Assembly (NCBI GenBank): GCA_029550525.1
Contig: JAKPHF010000010.1
Span: 1 to 61,454 of the forward strand
DNA: 61,454 bases
Direction of reading: 5' to 3'
DNA from: Planctomycetota bacterium
Lineage (GTDB): Bacteria > Planctomycetota > Phycisphaerae > UBA1845 > PWPN01
A program made the translations under genes and the position numbers. The notes beneath the pieces were generated by a model that did no database searches, was not told the DNA's origin, and saw nothing but the letters and a program-made list of their open reading frames with translations. Of the stretch, positions 16,627 to 26,076 are shown piece after piece. The first letter of the stretch is position 1, and every line of letters begins with the position of its first letter.

Positions 16627-16728
16627 TACACGCGAGGCGACGTCGAGATGCCGGCTCCCGGCCAAGTGCCGGCGCATGCGTGCATTTCCCGGCGAGCAAG
16701 GCTTGTCGCCGCCGACGAAAGGTGTGAG

Positions 16729-19557
16729 ATGGGGGATCAACAAAGACGCTGGGCAGTCTGCCGAGCTGCGCGCTTGCGAATGGTTCCGCTCGCTGCGGCG
16801 GCAGGTTTGCTGACTTGCTGTGTGGTTGTCCCTGCCGCCTGGGCGGAGGACGTCAACCTGGTGCCCAATCCCCGATTCGCCGGAAACGGCGGCAGCCTGC
16901 AAGGGCCGGTCACGGGGACCGCGCCCGATTACTGGCGAGCGTTTGGCGTGGGCGGTGGCGCGGGCGAGCTCGCCATTGTGCCGCTGGCGGCCGACGAGCT
17001 TTATCCGGGCAGCCCGCCCACGAATGCCGTGCGCTGGCAGGTGAACGTGTTCGGCGCGGATCAGGGTTTCGATCACTACGCGCACCACCTGCCACTACTT
17101 ACCGGCCGCGAGTATCATTTCGAAGTTTACATACGGTCGGCCAATACGGACGGCACGCCGCAGCGTTGCGACATTTCGATGCCTTTGTTCGGCCCGTCCG
17201 GCTACCTGGGCCGTGAACCAGGATCATTGCGAAACGTCGTGGCGACGGCCTCGGCGTGGACGAAGGTCGTCGGTCCGGCGTTCAGTGACGCGGTGGCCAT
17301 TTCCGCGCACCTGGCCTTTCGCGCCCGAAATGACGGGGGACAGAACGCCATCCTCATTGCCATGCCCGAAGTTTTCGGTCCGCCCGATCGCTTCGTGACG
17401 CCTTCGCCGGCCGAGATCGCGCAGCGCACGTCGTGGAGCTCGACCGACAAGCTGATCGGCACGAGCTACTTCTACTGGTACCGCTGGCCCGACATGCACT
17501 TCTTTGACAATGCCGAGCGGACCGATGATGCGCTGACCGATCACTTCGTCGACCCCGAGCGGGTGGACATGTACAGCAAAGACTGGCACAAGGGCGAACT
17601 CGCCGACGTGATGGAGGCGGGCATCGACATGGTCTGGCCGGTCTATTGGGCGGCTCCCGGCAACTTCGACAACCCCAGCTACGCGCTTTACCACGAGGCA
17701 CTGATCCCGCTGCAGCAGGCTCGGGAAGAACTGATCGCCGAGGGTCACAATCCGCCGAAGATCGGCATGTTCTACGACACGACGTCGCTGCTCAACGGCG
17801 TTCGCGGTCTGCCCGGTCCGGGCGGGGCGGATCTGACCACGCCGGAAGGGAAAGATATCTTCTACCGCACGATTCGCAGTTTCTTCTGCACCGTGCATCC
17901 CAAGCATTGGGCGTGCATCGACGGCCGACCGGTGGTCGTCCTCTACAGCGCGAGTTTCGCGGCCAACTATAACCAGTCCACGTTCGAGTATGTGTACGAC
18001 CGGTTCGCGGCCGACTTCGATGGCGTGACGCCCTGGATCATTCGGGAGCGTTCGTGGCAGGTGCAAGTGGACAGCGACTACCGCTGGGGAGCGGCACTGT
18101 TCGGGCCGTTCATCGACGGGACGGCCGCCGTCGGTCCCGGGTACAACGACACGGCGGTGCCCGGGCGGTCGACGCCCATCCGCATGCGCGAGGGAGGCAA
18201 CTTCTATCGTTACAACTGGCTGGGCGTTCTGCGCTCGCCCACGAACGTTGTCCACGTCGAGACGTGGAACGAACTGCACGAGGGCACGGGTATCTGCGAA
18301 ACCGTCGAGCACGGACGCGATTACATTACGCTCACCGCACATTATGCCGCGCACTTCAAGGCCGGAACGATCCCCGACGAGACGATTGTGCTGGAGTACC
18401 CGGATCCGTTGCCGCGCGGCCCGGACTACGATGACGGCCCCGAATACGCGAACGTGCGCGAGGTGAGCATCCGCGCGGAAGCCGGCGGGATCGTGATGGC
18501 GGGTCTGGACCCGCGCGAAGGCGGCGACGGCCAGCTCGAGCACGTGGCCTACAACGGGGATTACTACCTTCGCACCGAGCCGGGCTTTGTGCACCGCTAC
18601 GGTTATTTCAACGTGAAGGATCCGTTCTACTTCGGCCAGCGGCGCCGGGCGCAACTCACCGTCACGTATCTCGACGTGGGCAACGGGCCGGTGCAACTGC
18701 AATACGACTCCTGGAACCCACAGGCCACGCTGGACGGCGCTTACACCAACACGCCGAGCTTCCAACTGGCCAACACCGGCCAGCATCGCACGCGGACGTA
18801 TACGCTCGAGGATGCCCGCTTCGCCAACCGGCAGAATGGCTCGAGCGATTTTCGTTTCTACGTGGGGAACGGAGCCGTCCTGTACATCAAGGAAATACGC
18901 GTGCGTGTATTGGATCTGCCGGAACCGGTGCTCAAAGTGGCGGCCGTGGATCCCGCGCCGAACGCGGTCATCTACGACTTGCCGCAGCGCATCGCCGTCA
19001 CCTTCACGACCGCGGTGGATCCCAATACCGTGAATGCCGCCACGTTTCGCCTGACCCGCAGCGGCGGCGACGACGTTTTCGGCAACAGCAACGACGTGGC
19101 GGTCGAGGCGGCGGCCATCACGGCGGCGGGGAACCAGGCGGTCTTCGATCTGAGCGGCGTGGCTGTTCCGCCCGATACGTATCGCGTGCTCCTGGCGGGC
19201 ACGGTGCTGGGACCGTTGTGGATCAACGATCCCGTCATGGATCTTACCGGCCGGCCGCTGGACGGGAAGTTCGACGGAACGTTGCCTTCGGGCGACGGGA
19301 CCGGCGGCTGGCATTTTATCGCCACTTTCAAGGTGAATCGTGTCCGGGGGGACTTCGAAGGCGACGGCGACGTCGATGTTTCCGACTTCGCCTACCTTCA
19401 GCGCTGCCTGACCGGATCGCTTCAGGTCGTGACCGATGCCGCGTGTGCGGCGGCCGATCTAAACGGTGATCGTTACATCGACGGGCATGACCTCAACCTG
19501 TTCGTGGAATGCCTGGGCGGTCCGGGCGTGGAACCCGCAGCCCATTGTATGGAATGA
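16729..19557 (+). CDS. DUF5010-like glycoside hydrolase with dockerin-like tail
   Basis: At 942 residues, it begins with a signal peptide (about 1-39) and one sugar-binding-like module (about 44-225) of the type found four times in the 11162-14998 protein. The central domain (about 240-575) resembles DUF5010/GH99-like barrels: SYFYWYRWPD, DMVWPVYWAAPG, KIGMFYDTTS and a WNELHEGTG motif whose Glu is a candidate catalytic acid. A jelly-roll domain (about 580-755), an Ig-like domain (about 765-880) and a dockerin-like pair (FEGDGDVDVSDF, LNGDRYIDGHDL) follow. The likely role is extracellular cleavage of a polysaccharide, linkage unknown. The start at 16729 is chosen because the signal peptide begins there; an earlier in-frame ATG (16648) gives a non-signal leader. 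Confidence 0.83.
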   Translation: MGDQQRRWAVCRAARLRMVPLAAAAGLLTCCVVVPAAWAEDVNLVPNPRFAGNGGSLQGPVTGTAPDYWRAFGVGGGAGELAIVPLAADELYPGSPPTNAVRWQVNVFGADQGFDHYAHHLPLLTGREYHFEVYIRSANTDGTPQRCDISMPLFGPSGYLGREPGSLRNVVATASAWTKVVGPAFSDAVAISAHLAFRARNDGGQNAILIAMPEVFGPPDRFVTPSPAEIAQRTSWSSTDKLIGTSYFYWYRWPDMHFFDNAERTDDALTDHFVDPERVDMYSKDWHKGELADVMEAGIDMVWPVYWAAPGNFDNPSYALYHEALIPLQQAREELIAEGHNPPKIGMFYDTTSLLNGVRGLPGPGGADLTTPEGKDIFYRTIRSFFCTVHPKHWACIDGRPVVVLYSASFAANYNQSTFEYVYDRFAADFDGVTPWIIRERSWQVQVDSDYRWGAALFGPFIDGTAAVGPGYNDTAVPGRSTPIRMREGGNFYRYNWLGVLRSPTNVVHVETWNELHEGTGICETVEHGRDYITLTAHYAAHFKAGTIPDETIVLEYPDPLPRGPDYDDGPEYANVREVSIRAEAGGIVMAGLDPREGGDGQLEHVAYNGDYYLRTEPGFVHRYGYFNVKDPFYFGQRRRAQLTVTYLDVGNGPVQLQYDSWNPQATLDGAYTNTPSFQLANTGQHRTRTYTLEDARFANRQNGSSDFRFYVGNGAVLYIKEIRVRVLDLPEPVLKVAAVDPAPNAVIYDLPQRIAVTFTTAVDPNTVNAATFRLTRSGGDDVFGNSNDVAVEAAAITAAGNQAVFDLSGVAVPPDTYRVLLAGTVLGPLWINDPVMDLTGRPLDGKFDGTLPSGDGTGGWHFIATFKVNRVRGDFEGDGDVDVSDFAYLQRCLTGSLQVVTDAACAAADLNGDRYIDGHDLNLFVECLGGPGVEPAAHCME

Positions 19558-19562
19558 GTGAA

Positions 19563-19614
19563 TAGCTATCAGCTATCAGCTGTGAGCCATAAGCCATTAT
19601 GAGTTGTGAGCCAT
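19563..19614 (+). repeat. AGCTATCAGCT word repeat overlapping a possible start codon
   Basis: The words tagctatcagctatcagctg and tgagccataagccattatga follow the preceding stop. The ATG at 19599 lies inside this block. Confidence 0.7.
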
Positions 19615-22433
19615 TGAAGAACGGGCGGCGGGCGGCCGGGTTCGCCAGCGGAATGCCAGGCCTGATGATCGGTTTGGTTCTGGCAGTGTGCGGGCCGGCG
19701 TACGCCGCCAATCCTCCCGTGCGTCCTGCCATTCACGTGTTGGATCTCCGCTCCACTCACAATCTCGCGCCGGCCGCGCGATACGATCTGTGGCACGCGG
19801 TCGCGTGCGTGCAGGGCCTGGCCAACCGTTCCGCCCCGCGGGCGTTCGTGATCTTCTACAACGAAGACGCCTGGTGGCTGGATCGCCTGCGTGAGCCCGG
19901 CGGGTTGTGTGAGGGCTGGCCGGTGGTCCACGCGGCGAATTTCGATGGGTGGCTGGCCCGGTTTCGACCGTTGATTCAAGGCGTGGTGGCGTACGATCCC
20001 GATCCGAATACGGGCGTGATCTCGACGAGTCTGGCTGCCACCACCACGGCCGGTGTGCTGGACGCCATCGCCCTGCGCAAGGACACCAGCACAGGATCCA
20101 TGTACCACCGGCTGGTGCTCGATGCTGCCGGGCCCAAACTGCCCCTGCTCGTCGATCTGACCGGCAAGTTCACGGGCTCCGGCACCATCTGGCAGACGAA
20201 CACGCCTTCCACCGGCAGCGCCAAATGCGACGCGTATATCTGGGCGAAGCAGCGATACCTCGACACGGGCCAGTGCGATCCTACGGTGCTCATGTATACG
20301 CTGGATCTGTGGGGCCTCAAGCTGGGGCTGGGGCTGCAGTCGCAGCTCAACAACCTGGATTATGCGGTGGCTCGACGGGCGTTTTGCTTCGAGTTGTCGC
20401 CGTGGGGCGACGAAGCACCCAACGACGATCCGACACAACCTATCGGCACGGATCTGAACACGTTCAAAGCCATCCTGGATGCCTGCAATCAACGCAACGG
20501 CTACCAACGTTGGATCAAGCTGTGCGGGTTCATCAACTGGCCGTACAAGTACACGAACTGGACGGGCGGCTCGCACGGTGACGTGGCCACCGAATGGGAG
20601 ATGGCTCGACTGTTGTCGGCGTACAACGCGTTTCTGGAAGCCGACGCCCCCAGTCCGCAGTGGGTGAGCAATACGTCGTTCTACGCCGGCCTGACAGATG
20701 CGGTGGTGATGCGCCGACACGTCCAGAATCCGCCACCCACGTTCGATGATCTGGTCGCACGAGGCCTGGTGACCGCGGACGGCCGCGTGGTCGACGGCAA
20801 TTACATCATGATCGGCATGGGCGATTACGACCAGGCCTCGTGGGTGCTGAACGTGCTGGGCCCTAATCGGTTCAACCATTCGGCTCGCGGCCAGGTGGAC
20901 TGCAACTGGGCCATCGATCCCAACATCATTGATCGCGGCTCGGTGGCCATGGACTACTTCTTTCGTCACAAATCGCCGCGCGACACGTTCATCGCCTGGG
21001 ACTCCGGCGCGGGCTACATCAACCCTCGGCAGATTCACGGCACACGCTCGCCCTCGGGCTATCCGAGCGGCGTGGCGACTTGGCGCGAGCACTGCAAGCA
21101 CTACTACCGTGCGTTGGACTACTCCATCTCGGCCTGGCTGTTGAATGGCTCCGCCGGCACGTTGAACACGACTGATTTTCGCAATTACGCGCCGTTCAGC
21201 GGCGACGGCATCGGGCATGACGGCGGCAATCCCGCGGGCCCGGCGCTGGATGGAAACGTGCCCATCCGTGCCCGATCAGGGCCCGACAATCCTGCGGCCG
21301 GTCAATTGATCAACTATGCCAGTGGTGTGCATTTCGCCTGGTACCGCTGCATCCTGTGGACACCGGGGGCCGTCAAAGATTTGGAAGCCGCGTACGCCAA
21401 TTCGGGTCGCAACCATCGGTTCCTGGACGCCTACACGTTCTACTATCTCATGCGGCATCATCTCGGCGGCCACAACAACTACCGGGCGACGTGGTTGGGC
21501 GACACGTTGCCGCGCATCATGCGGACGGGCGAGACCGTCGCGGTGGAAGTGTCCGTCCGCAATGACGGCTGGGATACGTGGAGCGAGTCGAGCAACTACC
21601 GGCTGGCCATCGCCATCGTGCCGCCTGGCGCGACGCCCACGTATGCGGATTACGACATGCGCGGGCGGGGCAAGCTGCCGGCGGGCGTCAGCGTCGGCCC
21701 TGGCCAGACGGCGACGTTCAGCCATAGCATCACCGCGCCGGCTACGGCCGGCACGTACGATCTGTACTACGACATGGTGCGCGACGGCGTCACCTGGTTC
21801 CGCGAGGCCAACAACATCGAGTGGAAGCAGACGCTCATCGTGGCCGACGATCCGTGGACGGTGGACACTGATGGCGACCGCCTGCCCGACTTGTGGGAGA
21901 TGCAGAACGACCGGCTCTTCTGGCATCCCGACGACGGGACGCCGGGACACGCTCACACGCCCGTACCGGCCGACGGGGCGACCGGCGTCGCGCGCATGCC
22001 GACGCTACAGTGGGCTCCGGGTTTCGCGGCGGACGAGCACATCGTTTACTTCGGGCGAACCGTGCCGGGCGATGACGCGACGCCGCTCGTGCAGCAGTCG
22101 GCCGATTCTGTGCAGGTCAGCCCGTTGCTGGGCGGGACGACGTACTTCTGGCGCGTCGACGAACGCAACGCGGTCGGCGTGACCACCGGGCCGGTCTGGC
22201 GATTCACCACCGGCGGCGTTCGGCCGGACATCGATGGCGACAACGACGTGGACCTGACGGACTTCGGCTGGCTGCAGGCCTGCCTCACGGGCTCGCTGGA
22301 GTATCTCACCGACCCGGAATGCGAGCGCAGTGACTTTAACGACGACCGCCGGGTGGATGTCGAGGATATTGCCATTTTCCTGAACTGCCTGAGCGGCCCT
22401 GACCGACCCGTCAACCCGACCTGCCCGCCGTGA
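19599..22433 (+). CDS. GxGYxYP-family putative glycosidase with dockerin-like tail
   Basis: The 944-residue product has a signal peptide ending near residue 37 (GPAYAANPP). The main domain includes LWHAVACVQGLANRSAPRAF, W.DRLREPGG and a D-S-G-A-G-Y-I-N-P motif near residue 470, the mark of the GxGYxYP family, thought to be glycoside hydrolases. Then come an NBR1-like Ig domain (VEVSVRNDGWDTWSESSNYR), a fibronectin-III-like domain (PVPADGATGVARMPTLQWAP) and two Ca-loop repeats (IDGDNDVDLTDF, FNDDRRVDVEDI). The ATG at 19599 falls in a word repeat; 19653 (MPGLMIGLVLAV) is a plausible alternative that still gives a signal peptide. It lies 41 bp after the DUF5010-like gene and is probably co-transcribed with it. 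Confidence 0.83.
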   Translation: MSCEPLKNGRRAAGFASGMPGLMIGLVLAVCGPAYAANPPVRPAIHVLDLRSTHNLAPAARYDLWHAVACVQGLANRSAPRAFVIFYNEDAWWLDRLREPGGLCEGWPVVHAANFDGWLARFRPLIQGVVAYDPDPNTGVISTSLAATTTAGVLDAIALRKDTSTGSMYHRLVLDAAGPKLPLLVDLTGKFTGSGTIWQTNTPSTGSAKCDAYIWAKQRYLDTGQCDPTVLMYTLDLWGLKLGLGLQSQLNNLDYAVARRAFCFELSPWGDEAPNDDPTQPIGTDLNTFKAILDACNQRNGYQRWIKLCGFINWPYKYTNWTGGSHGDVATEWEMARLLSAYNAFLEADAPSPQWVSNTSFYAGLTDAVVMRRHVQNPPPTFDDLVARGLVTADGRVVDGNYIMIGMGDYDQASWVLNVLGPNRFNHSARGQVDCNWAIDPNIIDRGSVAMDYFFRHKSPRDTFIAWDSGAGYINPRQIHGTRSPSGYPSGVATWREHCKHYYRALDYSISAWLLNGSAGTLNTTDFRNYAPFSGDGIGHDGGNPAGPALDGNVPIRARSGPDNPAAGQLINYASGVHFAWYRCILWTPGAVKDLEAAYANSGRNHRFLDAYTFYYLMRHHLGGHNNYRATWLGDTLPRIMRTGETVAVEVSVRNDGWDTWSESSNYRLAIAIVPPGATPTYADYDMRGRGKLPAGVSVGPGQTATFSHSITAPATAGTYDLYYDMVRDGVTWFREANNIEWKQTLIVADDPWTVDTDGDRLPDLWEMQNDRLFWHPDDGTPGHAHTPVPADGATGVARMPTLQWAPGFAADEHIVYFGRTVPGDDATPLVQQSADSVQVSPLLGGTTYFWRVDERNAVGVTTGPVWRFTTGGVRPDIDGDNDVDLTDFGWLQACLTGSLEYLTDPECERSDFNDDRRVDVEDIAIFLNCLSGPDRPVNPTCPP

Positions 22434-22478
22434 ACGCACCGCGGTGGAAAAACAGTCTCGGCCGGCCTACCACTGTGC

Positions 22479-22970
22479 ATGATCGAAAGTATCGACGATG
22501 TACCGCTGATCGTGCGTCGGGAGATCGAGGCCCGCATTCTGGCTCCCTTCATCGAAGCCCTGTCGCAGCGCCTGCCTCGCGACGAGGTCGTGGCCATCCT
22601 TCGCGAAACCATCACGAGTATCGCTCGCGAGCAGGGGGGCCAGTCGGCGCGAGCGTGTGGGGGAAACGACTTGGCCGCCTTCAGGCAGGTCACGGACAAA
22701 TGGCAGCAGGGCGGTGCGCTCGAGCTCACCGTTCTGCAGCAGGATGAGCATCGCTACGACTTCAACGTGACGCGTTGCCGGTATGCCGAGATGTACCAGC
22801 GGCTCGGGATTCCCGAACTCGGCGAAGTGCTCAGTTGCAATCGTGATTTTCAGGCGTCCGAGGGATTCAATCCCGACCTCGAGCTGACGCGCACGCAGAC
22901 CATCCTGGGCGGCGCATCGCACTGCGATTTCCGGTATCGGCTACGGGGGGCGGGCGTTCCGCCCGCCTGA
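22479..22970 (+). CDS. L-2-amino-thiazoline-4-carboxylate hydrolase-like protein
   Basis: The 163-residue protein matches the ATC-hydrolase family: a helical N-terminal half (IVRREIEARILAPFIEALSQ), then FNVTRCRYAEMYQRLGIPEL, LSCNRDF, EGFNPDLELTRTQTI and GGASHCDFRY. The three conserved Cys (in TRCRY, LSCNR and SHCDF) are present. In Pseudomonas the enzyme opens the thiazoline ring on the way to cysteine, but most family members are untested. The last nine residues (RLRGAGVPP and A) are encoded by a GC-rich palindromic repeat that also supplies the stop, so the native tail has been replaced or trimmed. It is preceded by a short gap after the dockerin gene and is not obviously related to it. Confidence 0.85.
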   Translation: MIESIDDVPLIVRREIEARILAPFIEALSQRLPRDEVVAILRETITSIAREQGGQSARACGGNDLAAFRQVTDKWQQGGALELTVLQQDEHRYDFNVTRCRYAEMYQRLGIPELGEVLSCNRDFQASEGFNPDLELTRTQTILGGASHCDFRYRLRGAGVPPA

Positions 22971-23090
22971 AATCGAAGGTTGTGGTGCAGGCATCTTGCC
23001 CACACTGTGCACGTGCGGAAGCGTGCACCACAATGATGCGTGCACCACAACGGCGCGTGCATTGCAGAGAGGCGGGCGAGACGCCCGCCC
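22944..23090. repeat. GC-rich palindromes flanking a GTGCACC block
   Basis: Two self-complementary units (around ggcgggcgttccgcccgcc at 22944-22968, and ggcgggcgagacgcccgccc at 23071-23090) bracket about 100 bp of gtgcaccac/gtgcacgtg words. A third copy of the same assembly occurs at 38047-38200. Confidence 0.7.
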
Positions 23091-23100
23091 CTGGAGAAGA

Positions 23101-24246
23101 TCATTTGCCGGACTGCAGGAACGCCACGTCGATGGGCGCCTTGACCTTCTTGCCGTTCTCGGCGATGAGCGTGCAGCCCTTCTCGTCCAGGACAATGTCC
23201 TTGACGGCGGTGAAGTTAGCCGGCGTGGGGGCGACGGCCATGATGTAGTTCACCACGGTGGGCTTGGCCGGATTGAGCTTCAGGACGGTGGGCACGCCAC
23301 GGTCGTTGAAGGGATTCTTCTTCGCACTGGCGGCGATGCCGATGTGGAAGTAGCCGGTGATCTCCTCCAGGCCCATGACGCTCACGTGACGTCCGTTCCA
23401 CGGCGCGTAATGCCGGCCGCCGTTGGACATCCACATTACCGTGCCGGCGAGTACCTTGGGGTCCTTGAGCGCGAACCAGACGTACCGCTGCCTGGGGAAC
23501 GAGACGGCCGTCCAGGCCACGTCGCGTTTGGCGTCGGCCACGATCTGCACGATGTCTTCGAAGCCGCGGCGGGCAGGGTAGCGGCTCAGATCGGTGAACT
23601 CGCCCGTGATGGTGGCCACCTTGCGATGATCCTTGAACTCGTAGCCCGGCTTGAGGATAGAGTAGCCGCGTTCTTCCGGCCGTTCGGTGGGCTCGATGAA
23701 CACCTGGCCGAAGCGATAGGGGCTGAACGTCACGTAGCCGCTGCCCGGCTCGTCGGGGAACTTGAGCGTGGCGTGGTGGCCGAGGTTCATGGGCCCCGAC
23801 ATCTGTGAGATCACGTGCTGGCTGTAGACCGCGTTGTGGCCGTCGATGACGCTGATGCGCTTGTCCACGCGGCCCTTGCGCACGGAGGTCTTCATGGACA
23901 GGTGAAGCGTGGTCCGCCCGTCATCCTTTTCCAGCGATTCGAATGTCCAGCGGTTGTTGGCCGTCTCGCCGTGGGCGGGGAACTTCTCGCCTTTGAACGG
24001 CTGATCGTTGCCGCCGAAGGGCATGCAGAAGAAGTCGCCGCGCAGGACTTTGAGGAGCTGAGGCAGTGACGGATCCGGACGCTCCTCGGCCCATGGAGCG
24101 ACCGAGAAGGGTTGAATCTTGCAGCCCTGTCGATCAAACACTACGGGGGCCAGGTGGCCGCCTTGTTCGGTGACGTAGGCTTCGACGGTGGTGGATTTGA
24201 GTTGGAATGACGGCTGCTTGTGGACGGTTTTCTTGACGGGTTTCAT
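23101..24246 (-). CDS. Galactose-mutarotase-like beta-sandwich protein
   Basis: The 381-residue protein has no signal peptide. Its beta-rich sequence pattern suggests the aldose-epimerase (galactose mutarotase) superfold: VEAYVTEQGGHLAPVVF, FFCMPFGGND, THGETANN-like FPAHGETANNRW, SGPMNLGHHATLKFP and EITGYFHIGIAA. The His-Gly-Glu and Gly-His-His pairs sit where the epimerase catalytic His residues would be, but I cannot align them without a search. It might be a sugar-conformer enzyme or a non-catalytic relative acting on an extracellular glycan breakdown product. The start (ATG at 24246) is followed by a basic KPVKKTVHK leader. It converges on the ATC-hydrolase-like gene. Confidence 0.55.
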   Translation of the reverse strand: MKPVKKTVHKQPSFQLKSTTVEAYVTEQGGHLAPVVFDRQGCKIQPFSVAPWAEERPDPSLPQLLKVLRGDFFCMPFGGNDQPFKGEKFPAHGETANNRWTFESLEKDDGRTTLHLSMKTSVRKGRVDKRISVIDGHNAVYSQHVISQMSGPMNLGHHATLKFPDEPGSGYVTFSPYRFGQVFIEPTERPEERGYSILKPGYEFKDHRKVATITGEFTDLSRYPARRGFEDIVQIVADAKRDVAWTAVSFPRQRYVWFALKDPKVLAGTVMWMSNGGRHYAPWNGRHVSVMGLEEITGYFHIGIAASAKKNPFNDRGVPTVLKLNPAKPTVVNYIMAVAPTPANFTAVKDIVLDEKGCTLIAENGKKVKAPIDVAFLQSGK

Positions 24247-24343
24247 GGTCTGCCGATGCCTCCTACAACGCGCGTCGCACCCTTTCCCGGGCTCCGACGT
24301 GAGTGACGGTCATCTTACGCTCCGGGCGAGGGTTGTAAAGCGC

Positions 24344-24470
24344 GGCAGAAGAACGACACGGCGACGCGGAGACGCGGTGACGCGGCGAAAGAGGAGAAAG
24401 ATGAGGGCGAGAGGGGGAGAAGAAGGAGGCGTTGCCTCGCTTTTCGATCTTCTCCCCCTCTCGGCCGCTC
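24344..24470. repeat. GACGCGG word array with a hairpin
   Basis: The array acggcgacgcggagacgcgg continues into an AG-rich run. gagagggggagaagaag (about 24409-24427) can pair with cttctccccctctcg (about 24451-24466), giving a long stem between the two minus-strand genes. Confidence 0.6.
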
Positions 24471-24474
24471 GTGG

Positions 24475-26076
24475 TTACCAGGTGTACCGGACGGTGTAGG
24501 TGATGACGGCTTCCTCGTCGGCCTTGAGCTGGACGGGGAACTGAATGGTCCGGGCGTCCACCTTCTCGTAATCGTGCGAGGCTTGTTTGATCTCCCAATT
24601 CACCCAGCGGTACAGGTTCTCCTTGGCCAGGACTTTGACCGGCTCGTTCTTGTGATTGCGGAGCTTGATCTCGATGGTCTCTTCCATCCAGTTGCGGGCC
24701 ACATCGATCTTGAAGTCCACCTGCCGCCGTTCGCCGACCACGTCAAAGGCGCTGCCCATCTTGATCAGTACTTCCTCGTTCCGGGGTGTGTGGTCGATCT
24801 TGTCCTCGCCGATGAACTCGAGCGTCTTGTCGGCCGGGTCCAGCTTGCTCACGCGGATGCGGCCGGATGGCAGGGGGATGCCCAGCCCGTTGGCTTTCTC
24901 GTTCTTGAACCGCAGATAAGTATCGACCTTCTTGTTCATCTCCAGGCCGAAGTTGCGGTCGGTCATCGGATTGGGGAAGAAGCCGCGATACCCCGGCGCC
25001 AGGCCGTAATAGACCAGCACTTTTTCCGCTTTGACGCCGCGGGCGGTGGGGAACAACTCGATCTGCTGCGTGGAGTTGTCGGGGATGGTGGTGGGGCGGC
25101 CGAGCGTGTACAGGTGGTACTCGAAGAAGGCTTTCTCCTCGAAGCCGGCCTCCGGCGCGGCAGCCGCCATGTCCATCATCATGCCTCGGGCCCGTGCCAG
25201 CTTCATGGCCGGTTTGGGGGCGCGATGCACGTCGCCCGCGATGAGCTTCAGCCGGGCCTCCGGATAGCTGCCGCCCGACTTGTTGAGAATGCTGACCCAG
25301 GCTCCGATGTCGAGCACGCCGCTGTTGGCGTTCTCGCCTTCGGTGAAGACCACGTTGTAATCGGCCCACCAGGTGATGCCCTCGGCCTGGTAGGTGACAC
25401 GCGTGAGGTGTCGGCCGGCCTGCTGAGCGGCCACGCGCCAGACCAGCGTGGGCCGCGTGATCAGGCCGCCGGGCAACTCGGGCAGGACGGCGCTGGCGTA
25501 GCCCTGGACGATTTGCACCTGTCCGCCCGCTCCTCGCAGGACCGTGCCCTCCGGGCCGGCGCTGAGGAGCGTACCCGTGATGCTGCGCGCGTCGTCGCCC
25601 AGAACCTGCACGAGCTCGATCTGCTTGTCGAGGAAGCGCTCCATGAGCTTGTCGCGGCTGACGAGGTCGAACTGGTAGCTCTGCTCGAGGACGCGGGTGT
25701 TGTCCGGATCGGTGAGCGATTCGAACGTGACCGTGGTCGGCTCGATGCGGGCGGCCACGTCGGTGAATCGCACGGTGCTCACGCCCGCGTTCAGATCGAC
25801 GTGACGCTCCTGCTTGATGACGGCATAACCCGGGATCTCTTGCGGGGGCACGTAGCCGCCCTGGCCCAGGGTGGGTCGGTAGAGTTCGGGCGGGATGGCG
25901 CCGGGCTCGGCCGTGCTGTAGATGGTCAGAGCCGTGCTCGGGGTCGCTTGACCCGGGGCCACCTGGCCTGCGCCCGCTTGGCCCGGGGCTGGCTGCGCGG
26001 TTTCCTGAGCAGCAGCAACCTGTGCGGAGAGCAGGGCGGCGGTCACAAATCCGATCGTCGTGTGTCGTGTGAACAT
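24475..26076 (-). CDS. Secreted DUF4139-domain protein
   Basis: At 533 residues, it has a signal peptide (about 1-23, ending VAAAQE) and an Ala/Gly/Gln-rich linker. A typical mucoidy-type N-terminal region follows (VDLNAGVSTVRFTDVAARIE and PTTVTFESL). The DUF4139 region (from about residue 220) shows LVWRVAAQQ, VTYQAEGITWWADYNVVF, WVSILNKSGGSYPEARLKLI and a closing DVARNWMEETIEIKLRNHKN strand. The family is widespread and its biochemical role is unknown. The ATG at 26076 is preferred over 26082 because AAGGAG (26083-26088) then sits 6 bp upstream instead of touching the start. No operon partner is evident. Confidence 0.85.
   Translation of the reverse strand: MFTRHTTIGFVTAALLSAQVAAAQETAQPAPGQAGAGQVAPGQATPSTALTIYSTAEPGAIPPELYRPTLGQGGYVPPQEIPGYAVIKQERHVDLNAGVSTVRFTDVAARIEPTTVTFESLTDPDNTRVLEQSYQFDLVSRDKLMERFLDKQIELVQVLGDDARSITGTLLSAGPEGTVLRGAGGQVQIVQGYASAVLPELPGGLITRPTLVWRVAAQQAGRHLTRVTYQAEGITWWADYNVVFTEGENANSGVLDIGAWVSILNKSGGSYPEARLKLIAGDVHRAPKPAMKLARARGMMMDMAAAAPEAGFEEKAFFEYHLYTLGRPTTIPDNSTQQIELFPTARGVKAEKVLVYYGLAPGYRGFFPNPMTDRNFGLEMNKKVDTYLRFKNEKANGLGIPLPSGRIRVSKLDPADKTLEFIGEDKIDHTPRNEEVLIKMGSAFDVVGERRQVDFKIDVARNWMEETIEIKLRNHKNEPVKVLAKENLYRWVNWEIKQASHDYEKVDARTIQFPVQLKADEEAVITYTVRYTW

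Noticed and set aside
17224..19314. 696-codon minus-strand frame opposite the DUF5010-like gene
   Set aside because: It is a shadow frame. The plus strand carries recognisable domains across the same interval.
22979..23060. Possible small RNA or riboswitch in the gtgcaccac block
   Set aside because: The pattern is fully explained by the repeat assembly that recurs at 38100-38200. There is no conserved aptamer element.
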